This document shows positions 1-6,016 of a stretch of 7,716 nt of DNA, in pieces. The translations under genes were made by a program, and so were the position numbers. This DNA is from an uncultured Clostridia bacterium (lineage in GTDB: Bacteria; Bacillota; Clostridia; Christensenellales; CAG-917). The stretch spans positions 1-7,716 of the forward strand of contig CAMGKS010000052.1 of NCBI GenBank assembly GCA_946056785.1. Direction: 5' to 3'. Positions within the stretch are counted from its first letter, which is position 1; each line of letters starts with the position of its first letter. Under the pieces are notes generated by a model. The model was not told the DNA's origin and did no database searches. It saw only the letters and a program-made list of their open reading frames with translations.

Positions 1-322
1 GTATTAACAATATATTTATTTTGTCGATATTATATATTTTGAATACGATAACTTGCCAAACGCTAATTTGCCGATATTATATATTTAAATATATATTTTA
101 AATACACACCAACTTGCCGATATATATATGTTGCCGTACAAACTAATTTACCGATATAATAGCACTCCGATATAAAGCGATTTTGAAATTATTTTATCGG
201 AAATTCCTTAGCGATTTTATCTAAATTTCCATAGGAATTCCAATAGTTCTTTCATAGAAATTTCCATAGAAATTTTCAATAGTGTTTTTCATAAGAAATT
301 CTATTACGTTTTACGGTTATAC
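1..322. repeat. AT-rich gene-free stretch with two direct-repeat families
   Basis: No credible gene is present. The left half carries degenerate copies of TTGCCGATATTATATATTT at 21-39 (one mismatch), 68-86, 114-132 and 148-163. The first three are 46-47 bases apart, and part of the flank is repeated too (ATTTTGAATAC...AACTTGCC at 36-57 against ATTTTAAATAC...AACTTGCC at 95-117). Further short CCGATAT cores occur near 151 and 167. The right half carries a second family: 223-257 and 258-295 both begin AAATTTCCATAG, continue with CAATAGT and end TTTCATA, and a partial third copy starts at 296. Copies are diverged and spacing decays, so this looks like old tandem duplication. Function is unknown. 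Confidence 0.6.
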
Positions 323-364
323 AAAAAACACGCATATTGCAAAAACTTATATGCGTGCTTTTTT
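323..364 (-). terminator. Rho-independent terminator, probably bidirectional
   Basis: A perfect 9-bp stem, CACGCATAT (329-337) with ATATGCGTG (349-357), encloses an 11-base loop. On the minus strand the stem is followed by six T (complement of 323-328), as expected for the end of the three-gene unit whose last stop codon lies 124 bases upstream at 481-483. On the plus strand it is followed by C and six T (359-364), so it could also stop transcription from the left. The 365-480 stretch between it and the gene is AT-rich and shows nothing else I can support. Confidence 0.85.
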
Positions 365-480
365 ATTTTATCGCTTCTTTTATTTCGTATCTTGCTTTTT
401 ACCTATATTATCAGAAATTTAACAGCTATTTAAATGAAAATACCGTTAAACTTCTTGTCGCCTTTTCCTTGCAAACCTTT

Positions 481-1857
481 TTATTTATCAAGAGCCATAT
501 CGCCGAACTTTATCAGTCCTTTTTTTCTGAACAATTCGCTGAACAAAAGTCCCACGCCGATAGGAATAACAAACATACAAAGAATAATTGCAAGAGCTAT
601 TTGCCAAGCGGGAATTATACCTTGCGACGCTTCAATCGCTCCGAATATTCCCACAAGCCCCGAAGTGCCCATTCCGCCCCCTGCGGCATTACATCTCAAT
701 CCCATGATGACGGCAATAAGACCTGAAACCGCACTGGATATAATTTGCGGAACCATAATTATCGGTTTACGCATTATATTTGGAATTTGGAGCATGCTTG
801 TTCCTATTCCTTGCGAAATAAGTCCGCTTATCTTGTTTTCTCTGAAAGACGTAACGGCAAAGCCTACCATATGTGCCGCACAACCCGCAACGGCAGCGCC
901 GCCGGCTATCGCAAAAACGTCAGGGTTTGCAAGTCCGACGCTGCTTCCGGCAATCGCTATCCATATAGCCGCCGATGACGTCGGCATTGTGAGAAGTATG
1001 CCCATAACGATTGCAACGACGATTCCGACAATGATTTTAACGGCTTCGCCTGCCTTTATCAAAATAACTATCAACTGAGCGAACAAATCTATAAGTTTGA
1101 TAAACGGCCAGGCAACAAATATTCCGACGAACCCTAAAAGCAACATTCCGATAGGAACTAAAATTATGTCGAGCTTCGTCTTGCCTGCGTATAAACCGGC
1201 AATTTCAACGGTGAATAAACTAAGAACGTAACTGCCTATCGGATTTCCGGGAGCTCCGAACGACAATGCAAACGCTTCCGCATTGCCGACAAGATAATTC
1301 ATAAGCGGCATTGCCCATGCCCCTATAAGTCCCGAAACTGCTGCTGTAAACATAACAAGCGGTTTAGCGCCCAATTTGTGAGCTATTCCTACCCCGATGC
1401 CTGCCCCCATAAGCATTTTTGCTATACTTGCTATATGTCCGAGCGTTTTAGCAAACGTATTATCTCCGAACCACGATGCTACCTGAGCTAAAATCGTTCC
1501 GGCTATAAGCGTTACGAACAATCCTTGAGACATGCCCGTAAATGCGTCTATGAAATATCTTTTGCAATATTTCTTCACCGTTTCTTTTACTTTTTCTTTT
1601 TTCGTTTTTTCCCCCGGTTTTTCCTCCGTCAAATTTGCGGCAGTTGTTTCATCGGCGGACGAATTATCTAAAACGGCTTTTTCGACGTTCTCATCGACTT
1701 TTGACTCTTGAACGTTTTCCGCGCTGTTCGTCTCTCCTTTACTTATGACGACGTTTTCAACGCTATCGGCGTCTTGCGGTTTTTCAACAACCTCGCTTAC
1801 GTAATCTAACTGTTTTGATTCTTTAACGTTTGCAACGTTTTTATCAACCTTTTTCAA
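481..1857 (-). CDS. EIIC-like multi-pass membrane permease (PTS_EIIC_2-type) with long charged N-terminal tail
   Basis: The 458-residue product has a hydrophilic tail (residues 1-100, rich in Glu, Lys, Val and Asn, with the near-repeats NVKESK at 10-15 and NVQESK at 48-53). About nine or ten hydrophobic segments follow between residues 104 and 440. The body resembles the stand-alone phosphotransferase EIIC family often called PTS_EIIC_2: Gly-rich membrane helices, the PTSSAAI segment at 292-298, MRKPIIMVPQIISSAVSGL at 362-380, and GLVGIFGAIEA at 400-410. Such proteins are predicted sugar or small-solute permeases; no substrate can be read here, and no EIIA, EIIB or HPr gene is in the window. 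The start is a TTG (1857-1855), chosen because GGAGG lies 6 bases upstream (1868-1864), inside the 3' end of the preceding gene. The two genes overlap by 14 bases, so translation is probably coupled. The stop is TAA. Recognition is from memory of the family. Confidence 0.88.
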   Translation of the reverse strand: MKKVDKNVANVKESKQLDYVSEVVEKPQDADSVENVVISKGETNSAENVQESKVDENVEKAVLDNSSADETTAANLTEEKPGEKTKKEKVKETVKKYCKRYFIDAFTGMSQGLFVTLIAGTILAQVASWFGDNTFAKTLGHIASIAKMLMGAGIGVGIAHKLGAKPLVMFTAAVSGLIGAWAMPLMNYLVGNAEAFALSFGAPGNPIGSYVLSLFTVEIAGLYAGKTKLDIILVPIGMLLLGFVGIFVAWPFIKLIDLFAQLIVILIKAGEAVKIIVGIVVAIVMGILLTMPTSSAAIWIAIAGSSVGLANPDVFAIAGGAAVAGCAAHMVGFAVTSFRENKISGLISQGIGTSMLQIPNIMRKPIIMVPQIISSAVSGLIAVIMGLRCNAAGGGMGTSGLVGIFGAIEASQGIIPAWQIALAIILCMFVIPIGVGLLFSELFRKKGLIKFGDMALDK

Positions 1858-3229
1858 TCTCGTCCTCCAACAACTTTTCTGTTATACCGACCAAAAGTTT
1901 AAAACAATTTTGCGTAACGTCGGATATATCGCCATCTTCGACGGTAATTTCTCTGAAAGGATTTTTATCGCGGGCAACTAAAGTTACGCCGGGTACCCCT
2001 GCTTTTTCAAAAGCCGTTGCCGCATATCCGCTTAAAGCACCGAAATTTTTCCCTTCTTCTTTTATTTCAATTTCAAGATCTTTCGCCACGTCCTTTGCCA
2101 AATCGATAAGCGAGCTGTCAAAATCGTGTTTATGAACCGCATCGGTTGTTGCAACGAAATACTTTCTTTCAACGATATCTTCCATATTTATAAACGTTGC
2201 GTTTTCAAACATAGGAGTATCTTTGTGCTGTTTGACAAAAGCGTTTGCGCCGTCATGTCCTGCGTTTTCGCCGCCAAAAGCTACAAACGTCACAGCCGTA
2301 TCCTTTTTTATCATATCTTCGTCGATAAGATATCTTACGACAGCCAACGCAACCGAAGTCGAAAGCCCGTTGTTTTCTTCAACCTTATTTTTTGATAACG
2401 AGAAAGTCAGAATCAATATTAAAATCGAAGGAATTGCAAAAACGCACGAAAGAACGATAAGGCTTGCTTTTGCCGCAACCGAATCTACTCCGACGATAAG
2501 GCGGATAAAAACAAGCAATGCAAAAACTGCAATCGATATAAGCGACGCCGCAATAAGCCAAAAACGCGTTTTATCGCTTACCTTAAAATTGTTTCCGTAC
2601 TTCGAGTCGTAATTTGCAGAAATTATAATATTACGTTTGCATTCGCTTTTTGCTTTTATAGTCGACACAACGTTGTATGACGTAGTTTTTTTAAGTAGTT
2701 TTTGTGCAAAAGTGCGTCCGATATATAAAGATACTAAAAATGCGGTCGCAATTATTATGCCTGCCAAGGAAACGGCAGCGGAAACGTAACCATAAATGCC
2801 TGCGGCAAAAGACGTCAAAAAAAGTGCAAAACAAATCGCATAGACGATTCCGAGCAACATAAAGCAAGGTCTGCCTTTAAAACTGCGGCTGTAAAACGGC
2901 TCCATTCTCGACGGAATACCAAGCAATTTTATGCTGTCGTCACGAATCATTCTTGCCGCTCTTTTTTCGCCCCAACTTCCGGCTACACGAGCTTTATGAT
3001 TTTCCATCTTTTTCGATTCGGTCTCTATAAACTCATAATAATCTACGTCTTCAAGTTCCGGTTCGATGAAAAATTCTTTGACCTCGTCTTCCGGCTTAAC
3101 TTCTTCTATCGGTTCTTCAGCCGCTTCTTCAACCGTTTCGATATCGGCTTTTCCCTGCAACGTAGCGTCGTCCGTCTTTTTGCGACTGAAAAAACCGAAT
3201 CTTTTCTTTTTCTCTTTCTTTTCTTTCAT
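1844..3229 (-). CDS. Membrane-embedded M28-peptidase-like protein lacking the zinc ligands (probable pseudoenzyme)
   Basis: The 461-residue product has a basic start (MKEKKEKKKR), an acidic stretch (30-70) and an amphipathic region. Two predicted membrane helices follow at about 121-143 and 146-170. The M28-type fold begins with strand NIIISANYDS (200-209), is interrupted by two more helices (about 222-246 and 252-277), and resumes at ENNGLSTSVALAVVRYL. VTFVAFGGENAGHDGANAF (313-331) and FINMEDIV (346-353) match the middle of the fold; AFEKAGVPGVTLVARDKNPF (406-425) matches its C-terminal part. Active M28 enzymes have HxD, an Asp in a (D/N)DN motif, Glu-Glu, a later Asp and a final His. Here these positions read N-Y-D, E-N-N, E-N, M-E-D and F-R-E, so a zinc aminopeptidase activity is unlikely. 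I chose the ATG at 3229 because it follows the glnN stop by 2 bases and has AGGG 7 bases upstream. An earlier in-frame ATG at 3274 has no binding site. Its role is unknown; scaffold or sensor would be guesses. Confidence 0.82.
   Translation of the reverse strand: MKEKKEKKKRFGFFSRKKTDDATLQGKADIETVEEAAEEPIEEVKPEDEVKEFFIEPELEDVDYYEFIETESKKMENHKARVAGSWGEKRAARMIRDDSIKLLGIPSRMEPFYSRSFKGRPCFMLLGIVYAICFALFLTSFAAGIYGYVSAAVSLAGIIIATAFLVSLYIGRTFAQKLLKKTTSYNVVSTIKAKSECKRNIIISANYDSKYGNNFKVSDKTRFWLIAASLISIAVFALLVFIRLIVGVDSVAAKASLIVLSCVFAIPSILILILTFSLSKNKVEENNGLSTSVALAVVRYLIDEDMIKKDTAVTFVAFGGENAGHDGANAFVKQHKDTPMFENATFINMEDIVERKYFVATTDAVHKHDFDSSLIDLAKDVAKDLEIEIKEEGKNFGALSGYAATAFEKAGVPGVTLVARDKNPFREITVEDGDISDVTQNCFKLLVGITEKLLEDEIEKG
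1864..1868 (-). promoter_or_regulatory. Ribosome binding site that fixes a TTG start
   Basis: Minus-strand GGAGG followed by 6 bases (ACGAGA) and then TTG. It lies inside the last codons of the upstream M28-like gene. No ATG or GTG nearby in this frame has a comparable site, so it supports TTG as the real initiation codon of the EIIC-like gene. Confidence 0.8.
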
Positions 3230-3231
3230 AA

Positions 3232-5352
3232 TCAGTCCCTGAATAAAATATCTTGATAATTCGGATAAGGCCATATCGCTTTATCGCAAATTAACTGCAT
3301 ATCGTCGGCAATTTTTCTCAAATTGTCGAGTTTTGGGTTAACCTCGTCACGACACGCAATCGCTCTCTGTTTTAAATCGGAGATCGCTCGTGCCTTATTC
3401 GTTGCCGCTTCAAGTTCGTTGATAGCGTTGTTAAATTCAGAAATCGCCTTGTCAAGAATTTCTATTTTTTCAAGATGAGTCTTTCCTAAACCAAATTTAT
3501 TAAGGCTCTCAAGCTGAATAGCCGTTTCGCCCTGATATTTCATCACGCTCGGCAATATTCTCGTTTTCGCAATGGACAACGCAGTCTGAGCTTCGATATT
3601 TATTGTCTGAGAATAATCGGTAAGGTATATGCGATATCTTGCGTCAATCTCTACCTCGTTGAAAATGCCGTTAGAAATAAAAAGGTCCCTTACCTCTTTA
3701 CGTTTTAACGCTTCAAATGCGTCTACCGCATTCGACAAATTGTAAAGTCCTCTTTTTGCGGCTTCTTTCGTCCATTCTTCAGAATAGTTGTTACCGTTAA
3801 AGATAATACGCTTATGCGCAACGTACTCGTCGTAAATAAGTTGAGACAAAACCTTATCAAGATTTTCTCCCTTTTTAGATTCGATTATATCCGAAAATCG
3901 GCTTAACGTATATGCCGTAATCGTATTTAGAATCACGTTAGGAGTAGAAAGCGTCTGCTGAGAACCGACCATTCTGAACTCAAATTTGTTGCCGGTGAAA
4001 GCAAACGGCGAAGTACGATTTCGGTCGCTGTCGTCCTTTTTAAGTTTTGGCATAGTCGATACGCCCATTTCAAGATACTCTTTAATATTGTCAACTTCTC
4101 CGACGTTATGTTCGATATCGTTAAGCATGGCTTCGATTTTATCGCCGACGTATACCGATATAATTGCAGGAGGCGCCTCGTGTCCTCCGATACGTCTGTC
4201 GTTTCCCGCCGAAGCGCAACTCATTCTGAGTAAATCTTGAAAATCGTCTACCCCCGCTATAACGGCAAGGAAGAAAAGGAAGAAAGTCCTATGTGACTCT
4301 TCGTCTTTTCCCATACTTAAAAGGTTTCTTCCGTCATCGGTACAAAGCGACCAGTTGTTATGTTTGCCGCTTCCGTTCACGCCGGCAAATGGTTTTTCAT
4401 GCAATAAGCATTTAAGTCCGTGACTGTCGGCGACCTTTTTCATCGTTTCCATAATGATTTGGTTTTGGTCGGTTGCAATATTTGCAGTAGCAAAAATAGG
4501 CGCGAGCTCATGCTGGGACGGAGCAACCTCGTTATGCTGAGTTTTTGCCGTTATGCCTAATTTCCATAACGCCTCGTTAAGGTCCGCCATATAATCAAGA
4601 ACGTTCTCTTTGATTTTTGCGTAGTACTGGTCGTTTTTCTCCTGTCCTTTAGGCGGGGCGGCTCCAAACAACGTGCGCCCCGTAAGTTTTAAATCTTCAC
4701 GTTTTAAATAGTCCTCTTTGGAAATTAAGAAATATTCCTGTTCGCCGCCGACGTTAGGATAAACCCTGTTTGCAGGTTTACCGATTAAAGCCAGAAATCT
4801 TTTTGCTTCTCTTTCTAAATATGCCATTGACCTGAGCAAAGGCGTTTTTTTGTCGAGAGCCTCTCCGCCGAACGAACAGAAAGCGGTAGGAATGCAAAGC
4901 ACTCCCGCACCGCCCTGCGATTTTTTTATAAAAGCCGGGCTCATTACGTCCCATATTGTATATCCTCTCGCCTCAAACGTAGCGCGTATACCGCCCGATG
5001 GAAAAGAAGAAGCGTCCGCTTCGCCACGCATGAGATTCTTTCCTGTAAATTCAAGAATAACTTTGCCGCCCTTATCTATTGATATAAAAGCGTCGTGTTT
5101 TTCTGCGGTAGCGTCCGTCAACGGTTGAAACCAATGAGTATAGTGAGTAGCTCCTTTTGACATTGCCCACTCTTTCATTGCGTCAGCCACTTTATCGGCA
5201 AGCTGTCTGTTAAGCTCAGAGCCGTTTTGCGTAACCTCTTTAAAAGCGGCATAATCTTCCGCCGACATATACTCTTTCATTGCTTTGTCGTCAAAGACGT
5301 CGCACGCAAAAAAATCGGTGATTCTTTTTTCGTCTGTTAAAAGTTTTGACAT
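3232..5352 (-). CDS. glnN: Glutamine synthetase type III (GlnN)
   Basis: It makes glutamine from glutamate, ammonia and ATP in the cytoplasm, as the large type III enzyme. The 706-residue length is normal for GSIII (about 700-730) and far above type I (about 450-470). In order: THYTHWFQPLT (69-79) in the N-terminal beta-grasp region; GEADASSFPSGG (110-121); GGEQEYFLI (202-210) with metal-site Glu; HNEVAPSQHELAP (273-285) with further catalytic Glu; GVNGSGKHNNWSL (324-336) with the active-site His; AGNDRRIGGHEAPPAI (382-397) with nucleotide/substrate Arg; NRTSPFAFTGNKFEFRM (445-461), the GSIII signature. The C-terminus (about 610-690) is helical and typical of the family. All expected catalytic motifs look intact. 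The start is ATG at 5352 with GGAGGG just upstream. It is the first gene of a unit with the M28-like and EIIC-like genes, driven by the promoter at 5382-5410. The stop TGA lies 2 bases before the next ATG. Confidence 0.97.
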   Translation of the reverse strand: MSKLLTDEKRITDFFACDVFDDKAMKEYMSAEDYAAFKEVTQNGSELNRQLADKVADAMKEWAMSKGATHYTHWFQPLTDATAEKHDAFISIDKGGKVILEFTGKNLMRGEADASSFPSGGIRATFEARGYTIWDVMSPAFIKKSQGGAGVLCIPTAFCSFGGEALDKKTPLLRSMAYLEREAKRFLALIGKPANRVYPNVGGEQEYFLISKEDYLKREDLKLTGRTLFGAAPPKGQEKNDQYYAKIKENVLDYMADLNEALWKLGITAKTQHNEVAPSQHELAPIFATANIATDQNQIIMETMKKVADSHGLKCLLHEKPFAGVNGSGKHNNWSLCTDDGRNLLSMGKDEESHRTFFLFFLAVIAGVDDFQDLLRMSCASAGNDRRIGGHEAPPAIISVYVGDKIEAMLNDIEHNVGEVDNIKEYLEMGVSTMPKLKKDDSDRNRTSPFAFTGNKFEFRMVGSQQTLSTPNVILNTITAYTLSRFSDIIESKKGENLDKVLSQLIYDEYVAHKRIIFNGNNYSEEWTKEAAKRGLYNLSNAVDAFEALKRKEVRDLFISNGIFNEVEIDARYRIYLTDYSQTINIEAQTALSIAKTRILPSVMKYQGETAIQLESLNKFGLGKTHLEKIEILDKAISEFNNAINELEAATNKARAISDLKQRAIACRDEVNPKLDNLRKIADDMQLICDKAIWPYPNYQDILFRD

Positions 5353-5381
5353 AAGCCCTCCGCTCGATTCAAGTTATAGAA

Positions 5382-5410
5382 ATTATAGTTTATTATCGGA
5401 AAAATTTCAA
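5382..5410 (-). promoter_or_regulatory. Sigma-A type promoter for glnN and the downstream genes
   Basis: On the minus strand TTGAAA (5410-5405) is followed by a 17-base spacer and a perfect TATAAT (5387-5382). Transcription would start near 5375, leaving a leader of about 22 bases before the glnN ATG. That leaves no room for a leader riboswitch, so control of this promoter would have to act on initiation. I see no clear GlnR/TnrA-type site (TGTNA-N7-TNACA) next to it. Predicted from sequence only. Confidence 0.8.
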
Positions 5411-5437
5411 GTGAAATGTAGTAGTTCGCAAAAGTAT

Positions 5438-5520
5438 AGACTATCAAGCGTTAGGTTTTAAGTGGCCAACGTGACGCCTGATAGTCTGAATTGTTAAATG
5501 CTATGATTGAATTAACGATT
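5438..5520. repeat. Two adjacent inverted repeats upstream of the glnN promoter
   Basis: The first has arms 5438-5453 and 5472-5487: nine perfect pairs (AGACTATCA/TGATAGTCT), one A/C mismatch, then GCGTTA/TGACGC with one G-T pair, around an 18-base loop. One base later the second has arms AATTGTTAA (5489-5497) and TTAACGATT (5512-5520) with one G-T pair and a 14-base loop. Neither is followed by a good T-run on either strand, so they are not obvious terminators. The first ends about 28 bases upstream of the glnN -35 box. They could be operator sites or parts of a structured RNA; the sequence does not decide. Confidence 0.6.
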
Positions 5521-5582
5521 AAAAGACGGGTTTACGCGTCGAGTTTGTTTGTTATACGCATTTTTACGTAAAATAATTTTTT

Positions 5583-5757
5583 TATATTGATTTCATTTTT
5601 ATCCCTATTTTGTTTTTATTCCTGATCGTATATTGCTTTGCTTTTTCCCCTATTTTGTTTTATTCCTGATCATATATTGATTTTTTTCCCCTATTTTGTT
5701 TTTATTCCTGATCATATATTGATTTTATTTTTATCCCTTTTTTGTATTTATTCGATT
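5583..5757. repeat. Imperfect tandem repeat, about 3.5 units of 41-46 bp
   Basis: Units start at 5603, 5648 and 5689 (45, 41 and 46 bp). A degenerate partial unit starts at 5735, and 5583-5602 matches the tail of a unit. Each full unit reads CCCTATTTTG, a T-rich run, ATTCCTGATC, then (A/G)TATATTG and a T-rich tail. Units 2 and 3 carry the palindrome TGATCA; unit 1 has TGATCG. Length differences fall mainly in the T-rich tails, as slippage would produce. No open reading frame or known element explains it. Confidence 0.8.
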
Positions 5758-5783
5758 TTTTTATTATGCAATCGCTATTGCAT

Positions 5784-5927
5784 TTATTCTTTAGCAAGCC
5801 TTTCAAAAATTCCGTCAAGGGCGGTTTTACGCAATTTTTCAGCGCTTCTTCTTTTAAGGTTTAGTTCTGCTCAATTTGCTAAACCGTTAGGCTTTCCTTT
5901 GTTTATTTTATACACGCGTAACCGTAT
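5784..5927 (-). pseudogene. Possible short coding remnant (46 codons, one in-frame TGA)
   Basis: Minus-strand reading in one frame gives 18 codons, a TGA at 5873-5871, then 28 codons ending at TAA (5786-5784). The 28-residue part is protein-like and charged, ending with LRKTALDGIFERLAKE. It has no ATG or ribosome binding site after the TGA; an in-frame GTG at 5915 has no binding site either. It may be the decayed tail of a lost gene, or chance. A GGTTTAG/CTAAACC inverted repeat lies in the same place, so a structured RNA is an alternative. Weakly supported. Confidence 0.2.
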
Positions 5928-5962
5928 TCAAACGTTTTTCTCGTTTGTTTGGTTGAATTTTA

Positions 5963-6001
5963 AAATTAAAAAGAACGACCATAGGTCGTTCTTTTTAATT
6001 T
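5963..6001 (-). terminator. Strong hairpin terminator after the partial gene
   Basis: A perfect 18-bp stem, 5963-5980 with 5984-6001, has a 3-base loop (ATA) and the G/C-containing core AAGAACGACC/GGTCGTTCTT. On the minus strand the closing arm runs into TTTTTAATTTTAA, which serves as the T-rich tail. It starts 15 bases after the TAA at 6019-6017. The symmetric A/T arms would also let it work on the plus strand. Confidence 0.88.
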
Positions 6002-6016
6002 GTTTATTTGCCTATA

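Noticed and set aside
337..726. 129-codon plus-strand open frame starting with a hydrophobic stretch
   Set aside because: It begins inside the terminator hairpin and runs antisense into the EIIC-like gene; the hydrophobicity comes from T-rich DNA.
434..1078. 214-codon plus-strand open frame
   Set aside because: It lies mostly antisense to the EIIC-like gene, whose family resemblance is clear, and its product is a Pro/Ile-rich shadow with no binding site.
3230..3274. Upstream ATG (3274) as start of the M28-like gene
   Set aside because: It has no ribosome binding site and would add 15 residues encoded inside glnN, whereas the ATG at 3229 has AGGG at 7 bases and directly follows the glnN stop.
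5353..5381. A glutamine riboswitch or leader RNA before glnN
   Set aside because: The predicted transcript leader is only about 22 bases, too short for a known aptamer.
5583..5757. CRISPR array
   Set aside because: There are no constant repeats with unique spacers; whole units are similar, vary in length and are T-rich, and no cas gene is present.
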